This document shows, piece after piece, positions 51,183 to 61,031 of a DNA stretch of 64,000 nucleotides. This DNA comes from Sphingopyxis sp. YF1. Lineage in GTDB: Bacteria; Pseudomonadota; Alphaproteobacteria; Sphingomonadales; Sphingomonadaceae. Each line of letters begins with the position of its first letter. Position 1 is the stretch's first letter. Made by a program: the position numbers and the translations under genes. The stretch is taken from contig NZ_CP033204.1 of NCBI RefSeq assembly GCF_022701295.1, forward strand, positions 3,100,001 through 3,164,000, in the 5' to 3' direction. The notes below the pieces were generated by a model. It ran no database searches. It saw nothing but the letters and a program-made list of their open reading frames with translations, and was not told the DNA's origin.

Positions 51183-52241
51183 ATGACTGTCAATATCCGG
51201 AACTGGCAGGAATTGAAGAAGCCCAGCAACCTGGAAATCAAGGCCGGCGGCGACGGCAAGCGCAAGGCGACCTTCGTCGCCGAGCCGCTCGAGCGCGGCT
51301 TCGGCCTGACGCTCGGCAACGCGCTGCGCCGCGTGCTGCTCTCGTCGCTCCAGGGTGCGGCGATCACTTCGATCAAGATCGAGAACGTCCTGCACGAATT
51401 CTCGAGCCTCGCCGGCGTGCGTGAGGACGTCACCGACATCGTCCTCAACGTCAAGCAGGTCGCGCTCAAGATGGAAGGCGAAGGCCCGAAGCGGCTCCAG
51501 CTTTCGGCGACCGGCCCCGCGACCGTCAAGGCGGGCGACATCATGGTGTCGGGCGACATCAAGGTGATGAACCCGAACCATGTCATCTGCCACCTCGACG
51601 ATGGCGCGACGCTGAACATGGAACTCGTCGCCGACACCGGCAAGGGCTATGTCCCCGCGACCGCCAATCGCCCGGCCGACGCGCCGATCGGCCTGATCCC
51701 GATCGACTCGCTCTACTCGCCCGTGCGCCAGGTCGCCTACAAGGTCGACAATGCCCGTATCGGTCAGGAACTGGACTATGACAAGCTGTCGCTGACCGTC
51801 GAAACCGACGGCACGGTGACCCCGGAAGACGCCGTCGCCTATGCCGCGCGCATCCTCCAGGACCAGCTCCAGGTCTTCGTCCACTTCGAAGAAGCGATGA
51901 ACGACAGCGGCCTGATCGGCATGGCGGCTTCGCCGACCACCGCCGACGAGTCGGACGTCAACCAGCTCAACCGCTTCCTGCTCAAGAAGGTCGACGAGCT
52001 CGAACTGTCGGTCCGTTCGGCGAACTGCCTCAAGAACGACAACATCATCTACATCGGCGATCTGGTCCAGAAGACCGAAGCCGAAATGCTCCGCACCCCG
52101 AACTTCGGCCGCAAGTCCTTGAACGAAATCAAGGAAGTGCTGTCGTCGATGGGTCTGCGCCTCGGCATGGACATCCCCGGATGGCCGCCCGAGAACATCG
52201 AGGAAATGGCCAAGAAGCTCGAACAGGAACTTCTCGGCTGA
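51183..52241 (+). CDS. rpoA: RNA polymerase subunit alpha
   Basis: 352 residues. N-terminal domain with [16 protein letters not shown] for dimerisation and beta/beta' assembly; C-terminal domain (about 260-335) with [14 protein letters not shown] and [12 protein letters not shown], which binds UP elements and activators. Single-copy gene in the normal alpha cluster position. Confidence 0.99.
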   Translation: MTVNIRNWQELKKPSNLEIKAGGDGKRKATFVAEPLERGFGLTLGNALRRVLLSSLQGAAITSIKIENVLHEFSSLAGVREDVTDIVLNVKQVALKMEGEGPKRLQLSATGPATVKAGDIMVSGDIKVMNPNHVICHLDDGATLNMELVADTGKGYVPATANRPADAPIGLIPIDSLYSPVRQVAYKVDNARIGQELDYDKLSLTVETDGTVTPEDAVAYAARILQDQLQVFVHFEEAMNDSGLIGMAASPTTADESDVNQLNRFLLKKVDELELSVRSANCLKNDNIIYIGDLVQKTEAEMLRTPNFGRKSLNEIKEVLSSMGLRLGMDIPGWPPENIEEMAKKLEQELLG

Positions 52242-52247
52242 TCTTGC

Positions 52248-52267
52248 GCCCCGGCTTCGGCCGGGGC
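52248..52267. terminator. TTCG-loop hairpin between rpoA and rplQ
   Basis: GCCCCGGC-TTCG-GCCGGGGC is a perfect eight-pair stem with a stable tetraloop six bases after the rpoA stop. No T tract, so it more likely adjusts the rplQ/rpoA ratio or protects the mRNA end. Its stem resembles the REPIN-like palindromes of this window. Confidence 0.55.
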
Positions 52268-52349
52268 CAACAACGGGAAGGGGTCGGCCCGCAAATCGAC
52301 CTGGTCTGGGCTACCTCACACGGGCCCTTAACAAACGTAAGGAAAGATC

Positions 52350-52772
52350 ATGCGTCATAAATCGGGTGGCCGGAAGCTGCAGCGCACGAGCGCGCACCGC
52401 ACGGCGATGTTCCGCAACATGTCGGCCTCGCTCATCAAGCATGAGCAGATCACGACCACCGTCGCCAAGGCGAAGGAACTGCGCCCCTATATCGAAAAGC
52501 TGGTGACCCTCGCCAAGCGCGGTGGCCTTGCCAACCGTCGCCTCGCGCAGAGCCGCCTGATGGACGACACGCAGCTCAAGAAGCTGTTCGACGTCCTCGC
52601 GACCCGCTACCAGGACCGCAACGGCGGCTACACCCGCGTCATCAAGGCCGGCATCCGCGCCTCCGACGCGGCGCCGATCGCGATCATCGAATTCGTCGAC
52701 CGCGACGTCGATGCGAAGGGCCAGGATTCGGGTCCGGTCGAACAGTTCGACGAGGAAATGGCAGAAGCCTGA
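52350..52772 (+). CDS. rplQ: 50S ribosomal protein L17
   Basis: 140 residues: [20 protein letters not shown] and G-G-Y-T-R-V-I-K mark L17. Last gene of the cluster, followed by an intrinsic terminator. Confidence 0.99.
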   Translation: MRHKSGGRKLQRTSAHRTAMFRNMSASLIKHEQITTTVAKAKELRPYIEKLVTLAKRGGLANRRLAQSRLMDDTQLKKLFDVLATRYQDRNGGYTRVIKAGIRASDAAPIAIIEFVDRDVDAKGQDSGPVEQFDEEMAEA

Positions 52773-52795
52773 GCTTCTCCTTCCTGACGGAATCA

Positions 52796-52829
52796 AGGGC
52801 GGCGTCCGCGAGGACGACCGCCCTTTTTC
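52796..52829 (+). terminator. Intrinsic terminator of the rpsM-rplQ cluster
   Basis: AGGGCGG pairs with CCGCCCT around an inner GTCC-GCGA-GGAC hairpin, followed by five T residues. Strong and well placed 24 bp after rplQ. Confidence 0.85.
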
Positions 52830-52939
52830 TTTCCCGATTCAGACGCATCGGCAATGCTGCAGCCGCCGAACGCGGGCAAGCGTGCGGTGGTTTATCGTAA
52901 AAATTCTGATAATGCTTCTCAACAACCAAAAAATATGCC

Positions 52940-53281
52940 ATGATTTCCGCAATGTGGATGAATGGTGAAGATTCGCCCGATCCCGAGAGCTTTGGCGCCC
53001 GCGTCCGCAGGCTGCGCATGGCGAGGGGTTTGAGCCAGTCCGACTTTGCCGCGGCGCTGTCGGTCAGCACCGCTGCCGTGTGCAACTGGGAGCTCGATCG
53101 GGCGCGCCCCAAGGTCGGCCGCATGCACGCGATCGCCGCCCTTCTGGAGGTTACGGCGGACAAATTGTTCGGCCGCGGCACGACCGGGCCGCTGCACGAG
53201 AAGCTGGCGCAAAGCCGCGAGGAAATCGCGCGCCTGGCGGGGACGACGCCCGAAAAGGTACGCATCATCATCGAGATCTGA
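52940..53281 (+). CDS. XRE-family helix-turn-helix regulator
   Basis: 113 residues. The HTH domain (about 19-75) includes R-V-R-R-L-R-M-A-R-G-L-S-Q-S-D-F-A-A-A-L and S-V-S-T-A-A-V-C-N-W-E, the classical Cro/C1 recognition helix. A charged C-terminal helix follows. The start could be at ATG 52940, 52952 or 52958. The region before it is AT-rich relative to its surroundings. No partner toxin gene is adjacent; the target is unknown. It converges with the ABC-F gene. Confidence 0.85.
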   Translation: MISAMWMNGEDSPDPESFGARVRRLRMARGLSQSDFAAALSVSTAAVCNWELDRARPKVGRMHAIAALLEVTADKLFGRGTTGPLHEKLAQSREEIARLAGTTPEKVRIIIEI

Positions 53282-53290
53282 GGGTCGGCC

Positions 53291-54874
53291 TCAACCGCCC
53301 GGCAGCACGATCCGCCGTTCGATCCCGATCGCATCCAGAAACGCTTCATCGTGGCTGACGACGATCAGCGCGCCATCATAGGCCGTCAGCCCGGCCTCGA
53401 CCGCCTCCAGCGCATCGATGTCGAGATGATTGGTCGGCTCGTCGAGGATCAGCAACAGCGGGGGTTTCGGCGCGCCGAGCGTACACGCGAGCCCCGCGCG
53501 CAACATCTGCCCCCCGCTGAGCGTCCCGACGATCTGGAGCGCGGCGTCGGCGCGAAAGCGGAAACGCGCGAGCGCGGCGCGGCATTCATTCTCGTCGGCG
53601 TGGGGATGCAGCCGCCGGAAATTGTCGCGGATCGACAAGGCCGGATCGAGCAGGGATATCGTCTGGTCGAGCATCGCATGCTCGGGCACGACCCGCACCC
53701 GCCCCTCCCACGGCGCCAGCCGCTCGGTGAGCAGCGCGAGCAGCGTCGTCTTGCCCGACCCGTTGGTACCGGTGATCGCGACGCGTTCGGGGCCGGTCAG
53801 CGTGAAGGACAGCCCCTCGATCACCGGCGTGCCCGGCGCATGGCCGGCGGTCACATCGGCGACCTCGACGACGGTGCGGTTGGCGGCGAGGCCGCTCGGC
53901 GGGACGGTCACCGTCAGCGGCTGCAGCACCTCGACCTTCGCGCGCGCCGCCGCGAGCGCCTCGTCGGCCTCGCCGCGCTTGCGTTCCGCGAGCCGCGCGC
54001 CCGCGCCCGCCGTTTCCTCGGCTCGGCGCTTCAGCGCGCCGACCAGAATACGCGGCATGTCGCCCTTCGCCGCCTTCTTCCGCCCGCCCTTGTCCTTGCG
54101 CGCCTGCCGCTCGGTCGCGCTCTGGATCTCGCGCAACACCTGTGCCTTTCCGCGTTCGGCTTCGGCGAGGGTCTGTTCGGCCTGCGCGAGTTCGGCATCC
54201 TTGCGCGCGCGATAGGCGCTCCAGCCCCCGCCATAGCGCGCGGCGCCGTGCGCGGTCAGTTCGACGATCGCATCCATTTTTTCGAGCAGTTCGCGGTCGT
54301 GGCTGACGACGACCAGCCCGCCGCGCCAGTCGGCAACAAGATCGTGGACCGCCCGCCGCCCCTCGCGGTCGAGGTTGTTGGTCGGCTCATCGAGCAGCAG
54401 GAAGTCGGGTTCGTCGAGGATCGCCGCCGCCAGCGCGGCGCGCGTGCGCTGCCCGCCCGACAGCTCAATCAGCGGCGTTTCGGGCCGGGCCGTCAGCCCG
54501 ACGCGGCCAAGCGCGGTATCGATCCGGCTTTCGAGCATCCAGTCGGCGTCGGCGAGTTCGTCGGCGGTCGCGGCCCCCGCCTCGGCGCGTGCGAGCAGCG
54601 CGAGCGCGCCCGTCACCCCGAACAGGTCGGCGATCGTTTCGCCGGGAGACGGCTGGACGCTCTGGCGCAGCACCGCGAGCGTGCCCGACGCCGAAACGCT
54701 CCCCGCCTGCGGTTCGAGCTCGCCCGCGATCAGGCGCAGCAAGCTGGTCTTGCCGACCCCGTTGCGGCCGACGAGCCCCGTCCGCTCGGCCGCAAAGCCA
54801 AGGTCGAGGCCGGTGAACAGCGGGTGGGCGTCAGCGGTGCTGTAGTGAAGATTCGAAAGGATAATGGCGGGCAT
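53291..54874 (-). CDS. ABC-F family ATPase
   Basis: 527 residues with two ABC domains and no membrane segment. Walker A in G-R-N-G-V-G-K-T-S and G-T-N-G-S-G-K-T-T; signature L-S-G-G-Q twice; Walker B followed by D-E-P-T-N-N-L-D and D-E-P-T-N-H-L-D. The linker between domains (about 235-300) is a charged helix rich in Lys and Arg, as in ribosome-binding ABC-F proteins. It probably works on ribosomes or in antibiotic protection, though the subfamily is not certain. Start chosen at M-P-A-I-I-L-S, seven residues into the longest reading. Confidence 0.9.
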   Translation of the reverse strand: MPAIILSNLHYSTADAHPLFTGLDLGFAAERTGLVGRNGVGKTSLLRLIAGELEPQAGSVSASGTLAVLRQSVQPSPGETIADLFGVTGALALLARAEAGAATADELADADWMLESRIDTALGRVGLTARPETPLIELSGGQRTRAALAAAILDEPDFLLLDEPTNNLDREGRRAVHDLVADWRGGLVVVSHDRELLEKMDAIVELTAHGAARYGGGWSAYRARKDAELAQAEQTLAEAERGKAQVLREIQSATERQARKDKGGRKKAAKGDMPRILVGALKRRAEETAGAGARLAERKRGEADEALAAARAKVEVLQPLTVTVPPSGLAANRTVVEVADVTAGHAPGTPVIEGLSFTLTGPERVAITGTNGSGKTTLLALLTERLAPWEGRVRVVPEHAMLDQTISLLDPALSIRDNFRRLHPHADENECRAALARFRFRADAALQIVGTLSGGQMLRAGLACTLGAPKPPLLLILDEPTNHLDIDALEAVEAGLTAYDGALIVVSHDEAFLDAIGIERRIVLPGG

Positions 54875-55158
54875 GGACGGCTTCCTGCAAGACAAGGCTT
54901 TGGGGCGATGGCATTGCAGGGAAATCCATGACGGCTACTCTTCCTTCGGAATCAGATGGGTAACATAGGGTTCGCGGGCCGCGACCGCAACCCGCGCACC
55001 GGACCATCGGAAACCGCCCGCCGCGCGGTGCGCGACGAGGATGCGGGGGCAGCGCCGGCAGTCGCGGCCTGACGGGCCCAATTCTCCTTGCCCCCACCTT
55101 TTCCATCCTTACATTGGCACGCACGATTATTACTCCCACCGATGAGGATCGCCTTGCC

Positions 55159-57333
55159 ATGTCCCGTAAAGCCGTCTCCACGCCGCTGGCGCTGGTTGCC
55201 CTGTTCATGACCCCGACCGCCGCCCATGCCGCCGGGGATGCCGCCGGGGACGCCGCGACGGCCACGGCGCCCGCCACGCTGGCCTATCCCGCCAGCGAGC
55301 GCGGCACGACGATCGATCCGCAATTCGGGGTAGACGTCGCCGATCCCTATCGCTGGCTCGAGGACGATGTCCGCGTCAATCCGAAGGTCGCGGCGTGGGT
55401 CGAGGCGCAGAACAAGGTCACCGACGCCTATCTGGACACGCTGCCCGGCCGCGACGCGTTCAAGGTGCGGATGACCGAGCTTTATAATTACGAGCGCTTC
55501 GGATTGCCGACCAAGGCAGGCACGCGCTATTTCTACAGCCGCAACGACGGGCTCCAGCCGCAGTCGGTGCTCTATGTCCGCGAAGGGCTGACCGGCGAGG
55601 GCCGCGTCCTGATCGACCCCAACGGCTGGGCCAAGGACGGCGCGACCGCGCTCGCCGAATGGACGCCGTCCGAGGACGGCCGATATCTTCTCTATTCGGT
55701 GCAGGACGGCGGCACCGACTGGCGCATCGTGCGGGTCAAGGATGTCGCGACGGGCCAGGACCTCACCGACGAGATCCGCTGGGTCAAATTCTCGGCGCTC
55801 GACTGGGCCAAGGATGGCAGCGGCTTCTATTATTCGCGCTTCCCCGAGCCGAAGGAGGGCGAAGCCTTCCAGTCGCTCAACGAAAATCACGCGGTCTATT
55901 TCCACAAGCTCGGCACCCCGCAAAGCGCCGACGTGCTGATCCATGCGACACCCGACAAGCCCGAGCTGAACAATTCGGCGATCGTCACCGACGACGGCAA
56001 ATATCTTCTCGTCGTCGGGTCCGAAGGCACCGACGAGCGCTATGGCCTCACCCTCTACCCCATCGGTCCCAAGGGTGCCGGAAAGCCGATCACGCTGGTC
56101 AACGATTTCGCGAACAATTGGGAATATGTGACCAACGCGGGCACGCGTTTCACCTTCATCACCAACAAGGGCGCCCCGCGTCAGCGGCTGGTCTCGATGG
56201 ACATCAAAAAGCCCGCGACGCTGACCCAGCTCGTCGGCGAACAGGAAGGCACGCTGGTCGGCGCGTCGCGCGTCGGGCCCCGCATCATCCTCTCCTATCT
56301 CGGCGATGCCAAGTCCGAGGCGCGCATGGTCGCGCTCGACGGCACCCCCGTCGCGAACATCAACCTTGCCGACATCGGATCGGCCTCGGGCTTCGGCGGC
56401 AAATCGAGCGACCCCGAAACCTTCTACGCCTTTTCCAGCTTCGCGCGGCCGACGACAATCTATCGCCTCGACACCGCGACCGGAAAGAGCGAGATTTTCG
56501 CCGAGCCCAAGCTGACCTTCAATCCCGCCGAATTTTCGGTCGAGCAACGCTTCTACAAATCGAAGGACGGCACCGAAGTGCCGATGTTCCTCGTGATGAA
56601 GAAGGGGCTCGACCGCAGCAAGGGATCGCCGACGCTGCTCTATGGCTATGGCGGCTTCAACGTGTCGATGACGCCCGCCTTCTCGCCCACCCGGCTCGCC
56701 TGGGTCGACAAGGGCGGCGTGCTCGCGATCGCCAACCTGCGCGGCGGCGGCGAATATGGCAAGGCGTGGCACGACGCCGGCCGGCTCGACAAGAAGCAGA
56801 ATGTCTTCGACGACTTCATCGCCGCGGGCGAATATCTGATGGCACAGGGCATCACCGGCAAGGGGCAGCTCGCGATCGAGGGCGGATCGAACGGCGGACT
56901 GCTCGTCGGCGCGGTCACCAACCAGCGCCCCGACCTTGTCGCCGCGGCGCTGCCCGCGGTCGGGGTGATGGACATGCTGCGCTTCGACCGCTTCACCGCC
57001 GGCCGCTACTGGACCGACGATTATGGCTTCCCGGCGAAGGAGGGCGACTTCCGCAACCTGCTGTCCTATTCGCCCTACCACAATATCAAGGACGGGACGG
57101 CCTATCCGGCAGTGCTGGTGACGACGGCCGACACCGACGACCGCGTCGTGCCGGGGCACAGCTTCAAATATACCGCCGCGCTCCAGCATGCGAAGGCAGG
57201 CGACAAGCCGCACCTGATCCGCATCGAAACGCGCGCGGGCCACGGGTCGGGCAAACCGACCGACAAGGTCATCGCCGAGGCCGCCGACAAATATGCCTTT
57301 GCGGCGAAATGGACCGGGCTGAGCGTCCAGTAA
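55159..57333 (+). CDS. Prolyl oligopeptidase, S9A family, exported
   Basis: 724 residues. Signal peptide [10 protein letters not shown] to A-A-H-A, then the N-terminal D-P-Y-R-W-L-E-D-D stretch typical of S9A, a beta-propeller, and a hydrolase domain with Ser in [10 protein letters not shown], Asp in [10 protein letters not shown] and His in R-A-G-H-G-S-G-K-P. It cuts small peptides after proline in the periplasm. The longest reading starts 15 residues upstream, but the signal peptide favours 55159. Confidence 0.94.
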   Translation: MSRKAVSTPLALVALFMTPTAAHAAGDAAGDAATATAPATLAYPASERGTTIDPQFGVDVADPYRWLEDDVRVNPKVAAWVEAQNKVTDAYLDTLPGRDAFKVRMTELYNYERFGLPTKAGTRYFYSRNDGLQPQSVLYVREGLTGEGRVLIDPNGWAKDGATALAEWTPSEDGRYLLYSVQDGGTDWRIVRVKDVATGQDLTDEIRWVKFSALDWAKDGSGFYYSRFPEPKEGEAFQSLNENHAVYFHKLGTPQSADVLIHATPDKPELNNSAIVTDDGKYLLVVGSEGTDERYGLTLYPIGPKGAGKPITLVNDFANNWEYVTNAGTRFTFITNKGAPRQRLVSMDIKKPATLTQLVGEQEGTLVGASRVGPRIILSYLGDAKSEARMVALDGTPVANINLADIGSASGFGGKSSDPETFYAFSSFARPTTIYRLDTATGKSEIFAEPKLTFNPAEFSVEQRFYKSKDGTEVPMFLVMKKGLDRSKGSPTLLYGYGGFNVSMTPAFSPTRLAWVDKGGVLAIANLRGGGEYGKAWHDAGRLDKKQNVFDDFIAAGEYLMAQGITGKGQLAIEGGSNGGLLVGAVTNQRPDLVAAALPAVGVMDMLRFDRFTAGRYWTDDYGFPAKEGDFRNLLSYSPYHNIKDGTAYPAVLVTTADTDDRVVPGHSFKYTAALQHAKAGDKPHLIRIETRAGHGSGKPTDKVIAEAADKYAFAAKWTGLSVQ

Positions 57334-57553
57334 GGTGCCCGATCGCCGCCGCTCTCCCGCCCGGCGGGCCAGCGGCGGCGATCCGGATCATCGCGTCACG
57401 ATCACCGGGGACGCTGCAGCCGGCAAAAAGGCGCTCGCCTTTCGGACGATGACGCCCGATATATCGCGCTTCCGGCCAGGCTGGCGCGGCGATGCGCCGG
57501 CGACGCCGGTTTTCGCCCCGCACTGCGCCGCTGCCCCATCCGAAAGAACGCCG

Positions 57554-58042
57554 ATGTCCTTCGTCTTTGCTCCATCCGCCACCGCCGCCGACGCGCTGTG
57601 GGCCGAAACCGCCGACGCCGCCGAGGCGCTCGTCGCGGGCGAGCCCGACGGTATCGCCAACATGGCCAATGTCGCCGCGCTGATCTGGCAGGCGATCCCC
57701 GATTTGAACTGGGCGGGCTTTTACCGTTTCGACGGCACCGAACTCGTCCTCGGCCCCTTTCAGGGCAAGGCGGCGTGCATTCGCATTCCGCTCGACAAGG
57801 GCGTGTGCGGCGCCGCCGCACGGCTGCGCGCGACCCAGCGGGTCGAGGACGTCCACGCCTTTCCCGGTCACATCGCCTGCGACGCAGCGAGCCGCAGCGA
57901 ACTCGTCGTACCGGTGATCGCGAACGACCGGCTGGTCGGCGTGCTCGATCTCGACAGCCCGTCGCCCGCGCGTTTCACCGCCGACGACCAAGCGGGCGCC
58001 GAAGCGCTCGTCGCGCGCATCGCCGCCGCGCTCGCCCCCTGA
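57554..58042 (+). CDS. msrC: Free methionine-(R)-sulfoxide reductase, GAF type
   Basis: A 162-residue GAF-domain enzyme that reduces free Met-R-sulfoxide. All three family cysteines are present: C75, C85 in K-G-V-C-G-A-A-A and C109 in G-H-I-A-C-D-A-A-S-R-S-E, as well as R-V-E-D-V-H-A-F. Start at M-S-F-V-F, after a 219-bp gap without a clear gene. Protects against oxidation in the cytoplasm. Confidence 0.93.
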   Translation: MSFVFAPSATAADALWAETADAAEALVAGEPDGIANMANVAALIWQAIPDLNWAGFYRFDGTELVLGPFQGKAACIRIPLDKGVCGAAARLRATQRVEDVHAFPGHIACDAASRSELVVPVIANDRLVGVLDLDSPSPARFTADDQAGAEALVARIAAALAP

Positions 58043-58106
58043 AAACAGGCCCAAAACGGGACAGATTCTTCACGGTTAACGGATTCGCCGAAAAGCGCCG
58101 TATTTG

Positions 58107-58121
58107 CTAACACACTGTTAA
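58107..58121. promoter_or_regulatory. CtrA-box-like site before the glycine-zipper protein
   Basis: CTAA-CACACTG-TTAA differs at one base from the alphaproteobacterial CtrA motif TTAA-N7-TTAA and lies 48 bp before the ATG. A GTTAAC half-site occurs 35-40 bp earlier. CtrA control is inferred. Confidence 0.35.
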
Positions 58122-58169
58122 CCAATCGCCGCCGCCTCGCGCGCGGCCGACGGAACAGGGAGTGAAGCC

Positions 58170-59057
58170 ATGCGCACCGTTTTTCTGCTGGGCGTCGCCG
58201 CCGGATCGCTGCTGCTGACGGGCCATGCCCGGGCAGAGGCACCGCGTCTCGACTATGGCGCGCCCGCCGCGCCCGATGCGCGCGTCTATACCGGCTATCC
58301 CGACCGCGTGCCGAGCGAGGTCGACTATCGCCGCGTCGAGGGCACGTACGACGCGCAGGGCCGCTGGACGGGCACCTGGGACGGCACCTACGAAACCCCC
58401 GACGGCCGCCGCTATGATGGCCGTTACGAAGGCACGGTCGAAGGCGCGGGCACCAGTTATGCGCCGCCGCCGCCCTATGATCCATACTATGACGGCGGCG
58501 ACCGCGGCGGATACGACGCCCGTTACGATCACGACGCCGACATGGCGCGCCGCTGTGGCCGGGGGGACACAGTCGGCGGGGCGGTTGTCGGTGGCGTCGT
58601 GGGGGGCATCGCCGGCAACCGCATCGCCGGGCGCGGCAACCGCACCGAAGGCACGGTCATCGGCGGCGCGCTGGGCGCGATCGCCGGCGGCGCGATCGGC
58701 AGCGAAGCCGACCGCAAGCGCTGCGAAAGCTGGTGGGCCAGCCGCGGCACCCACTATCAGCAGGGCGGCTATTATCAGGGTGGCGGTTATCCGCCCCCGC
58801 CGCCCTATTATGGGGGCCATGGCGGCACGACCGTCTATCAGCAGGGCGGATACGGCTATTATGGCTATGGCGCCCCCTATGGATATTATACGCCCGGCGT
58901 TGTCGTGACGACGGTGATCACCAACGGTGCACCGGTGGTGACCGAGCGGGTCGAGACCTCGACGCGCACCTATTACGAGACGGTGCCGGTGAAGAAGAAG
59001 CGCTACGTCGCCAAAAAGAAGTGGAAGCCGAAACCCAAGCCGCGCTGCGTCTGCTGA
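58170..59057 (+). CDS. Exported glycine-zipper (17-kDa antigen-like) protein
   Basis: 295 residues. Signal peptide (to A-R-A-E), a region with Y-D-A-Q-G-R-W-T-G-T-W-D-G-T-Y repeats, then a glycine zipper (about 133-175: G-G-A-V-V-G-G-V-V-G-G-I-A-G-N-R, G-G-A-L-G-A-I-A-G-G-A-I-G) of the 17-kDa surface antigen/2TM type, and a Gly-Tyr-Pro-rich part ending in a basic K-rich tail. The zipper packs helices in the envelope. No lipobox was found. Role unknown; envelope integrity is the family theme. Confidence 0.8.
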   Translation: MRTVFLLGVAAGSLLLTGHARAEAPRLDYGAPAAPDARVYTGYPDRVPSEVDYRRVEGTYDAQGRWTGTWDGTYETPDGRRYDGRYEGTVEGAGTSYAPPPPYDPYYDGGDRGGYDARYDHDADMARRCGRGDTVGGAVVGGVVGGIAGNRIAGRGNRTEGTVIGGALGAIAGGAIGSEADRKRCESWWASRGTHYQQGGYYQGGGYPPPPPYYGGHGGTTVYQQGGYGYYGYGAPYGYYTPGVVVTTVITNGAPVVTERVETSTRTYYETVPVKKKRYVAKKKWKPKPKPRCVC

Positions 59058-59081
59058 GCCGCGGATCGCGACGGTTGCAAG

Positions 59082-59114
59082 GCCCGCCTTCTCCCAGGGG
59101 ACGGCGGGCTTTTT
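59082..59114 (+). terminator. Intrinsic terminator after the glycine-zipper gene
   Basis: GCCCGCC and GGCGGGC pair around a 14-base loop, followed by five T residues. Ends the transcript about 25 bp after the stop. Confidence 0.75.
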
Positions 59115-59224
59115 GGTGGCCGGCCAACGCCTCGTCGCGCACGGAAAACGGTTCAGCGGCGCGAAAGCATCGCGCGCCTATCGCCCGGAAACCGGGCATG
59201 GGCCCGTGCTTCGGGAGGCCCCGC

Positions 59225-59803
59225 ATGCGCCGTCTGACCAGTTTCACCGCCGCCGCCGCGGTCGTCCTGACCTCGATCGGGATCGCCGCAACGCCCGCCG
59301 AGGCGCGCAGCCGCCACGGCGGCTGGGGACATCATCGCGACCGCGACCGGATCAGCACCGGCGAGGTACTCGGCGGCCTGTTCGTCATCGGCGCCATCGC
59401 AGCGATCGCCAGCGCCGCGAGCAAGGACAAGACCGAACGCCGCGACCGCGACGACCGTTACCAACCGCCCTATGAGCGCGACGAGTACCGCCAGATCCCG
59501 CGCTACCAATCCGAACCCGGCGACGCTCCGCCGCCCGCGGACACCTATGGCGACGACGATCGCGCCTTCCCCACCGGCGCCTATGGCGGCGGTGAAGCCG
59601 AAGCCCGTGCGGCCGACGCATGCAGCTGGGCGGTGGAAGCCGAGATGGGCGACGACGCCCGCGTCGATCGCGTCGATAGTCCGCAACCCAGCGACGGCGG
59701 CTGGTACGTCACGGGCATCGCATCGCGGCTCGGCGGCGCGACGCAGAGCTTCGGCTGCAGCTTTCGCGGCGGCCGCGTCGTCGACGTCACCTTCGGCGGC
59801 TGA
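59225..59803 (+). CDS. Exported Asp/Arg-rich protein, paralogue of the next gene
   Basis: 192 residues: signal peptide (M-R-R-L-T-S-F to A-E-A-R-S), a helix with G-E-V-L-G-G-L-F-V-I-G-A-I-A-A-I-A-S, a disordered D/R/Y/P-rich middle, and a C-terminal domain with two cysteines (A-D-A-C-S-W-A-V-E, S-F-G-C-S-F-R-G-G-R-V-V-D-V). The layout is the same as in the 181-residue protein encoded 200 bp downstream. Function not known. Confidence 0.72.
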   Translation: MRRLTSFTAAAAVVLTSIGIAATPAEARSRHGGWGHHRDRDRISTGEVLGGLFVIGAIAAIASAASKDKTERRDRDDRYQPPYERDEYRQIPRYQSEPGDAPPPADTYGDDDRAFPTGAYGGGEAEARAADACSWAVEAEMGDDARVDRVDSPQPSDGGWYVTGIASRLGGATQSFGCSFRGGRVVDVTFGG

Positions 59804-60000
59804 TCGCCTCCCGCATCGCGAGCGTACGGACCGCGTCTCCAACCGGTGACGCGGCGCTTTCACCTGCCCGCGCGACAGGCACGCCGACCCAAGTCTGAAC
59901 CGCAGATAAGCGGGGGGTTCAGCCTCATGTCACCGCCGAATCGGTACACCATCATCAACAGGCCGCGATTGGCGCCTGCGCTTTTGAAGGAGACCGACCC

Positions 60001-60546
60001 ATGGCTATGAACAAGCTCGGCAAGGCCGCGATTGGTGCGGCCACCGCCGGCGCGATGTTGATGAGCGCCACCCCCGCCGCCGCGCGAGACCGCCACGACC
60101 GTTACGATCGCGACGGAATCAGCGCGGGCGAAATCATCGCCGGCGCCGTCGTGCTCGGCGGCCTGGCCGCGATCCTTTCGTCGGACAACGACCGTTATGA
60201 TCGCTACGACGACCGCTATCGTTACGACGATCGCTATCGCGGCCGCTACGACGACCCGCGCTACGGCTATGGCTACGACTATGGTCGCTACGGCAACAGC
60301 CGCGGCGCGGTCAGCCAGTGCGTTTCCGCGGTCGAGCGCGGCAGCCGCCGCTACGGTCGCACCGACGTCACGCAGGTGACGAGCATCGACCGCAAGAGCG
60401 ACGGCTATCGCGTCAAGGGCCGCGTCGTCGTCACCGACGGCTATGGCGGCCGCTGGGGTCGCGGCGGCTATTACGACAAGGGCAAATTCAGCTGCGATGT
60501 CCGCTACGGCCGCGTCCAGGACGTGCGCCTCTCGGGCCTGCGCTAA
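60001..60546 (+). CDS. Exported Asp/Arg/Tyr-rich protein
   Basis: 181 residues: signal peptide to about A-A-A-R-D, G-I-S-A-G-E-I-I-A-G-A-V-V-L-G-G-L-A-A-I-L hydrophobic helix, then a run of R-Y-D-D-R-Y type repeats (about 63-100), and a C-terminal domain with Cys in V-S-Q-C-V-S-A-V-E and F-S-C-D-V-R-Y-G-R-V-Q-D-V. The same plan as in the preceding gene marks them as paralogues. It has its own strong terminator. Function unknown. Confidence 0.75.
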   Translation: MAMNKLGKAAIGAATAGAMLMSATPAAARDRHDRYDRDGISAGEIIAGAVVLGGLAAILSSDNDRYDRYDDRYRYDDRYRGRYDDPRYGYGYDYGRYGNSRGAVSQCVSAVERGSRRYGRTDVTQVTSIDRKSDGYRVKGRVVVTDGYGGRWGRGGYYDKGKFSCDVRYGRVQDVRLSGLR

Positions 60547-60564
60547 ACCACCCTATACCTGCGG

Positions 60565-60592
60565 AACCCCTTCCCTTCGGGGGAGGGGTTTT
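60565..60592 (+). terminator. Intrinsic terminator with TTCG loop
   Basis: AACCCCTTCCC pairs with GGGGAGGGGTT (one G-T pair) around TTCG and is followed by TT within the T-rich end. Ends the DR-rich protein gene. Confidence 0.8.
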
Positions 60593-60670
60593 CGCTGCCG
60601 GACGCACGGGGACAGTGCCTGCAACCGTCGAACCCCGTCCTTCTCCTCGCGCGCCCGGCAGGATCGCATG

Positions 60671-60693
60671 AAAAAGGGCGGCAAAGCCGCCCC
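60671..60693 (-). terminator. Intrinsic terminator of the ald transcript
   Basis: On the minus strand GGGCGGC-TTT-GCCGCCC is followed by five T residues, about 66 bp after the small membrane-protein gene. It faces the previous terminator. Confidence 0.8.
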
Positions 60694-60758
60694 CGGTCCC
60701 GGACGGGAACCACGATCAACGCCCGTCTCCGCGCACCGGGGTGCGCGGAAAGGCAATG

Positions 60759-61010
60759 TCATTTCTTGCCGCGGTTCGCGTAGAGCAGCGCAGCCAGCAC
60801 CGCCGCCGACCCGATGCCGATGCCGGCGGCGGCAGCGGTTTTCCAGCCGGGTCGCTTGCCGCTTGCCTTGCCTGCGGCCTGGTCGGCAGCTTCGGTCGCC
60901 TCGGCGGCTTCCTTCTGCGCCTGCAGTTCGCGCGCCGCGCGGATCACCTCATTCTCGGTCTCTTCGCCGGTGCCGGTGTCGGTGTCGGGGAGGTTGTCTT
61001 CGTTGGTCAT
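60759..61010 (-). CDS. Small membrane protein of unknown function
   Basis: 83 residues: an acidic, disordered N-terminus, a short charged helix (E-V-I-R-A-A-R-E-L-Q-A-Q-K) and a single membrane helix near the C-terminus (A-A-A-A-G-I-G-I-G-S-A-A-V-L-A-A-L-L-Y) with a basic end. It follows ald by 21 bp and is likely co-transcribed. I recognise no family. Confidence 0.65.
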   Translation of the reverse strand: MTNEDNLPDTDTGTGEETENEVIRAARELQAQKEAAEATEAADQAAGKASGKRPGWKTAAAAGIGIGSAAVLAALLYANRGKK

Positions 61011-61031
61011 CGCTCTCTTATGTCCTTGTCG

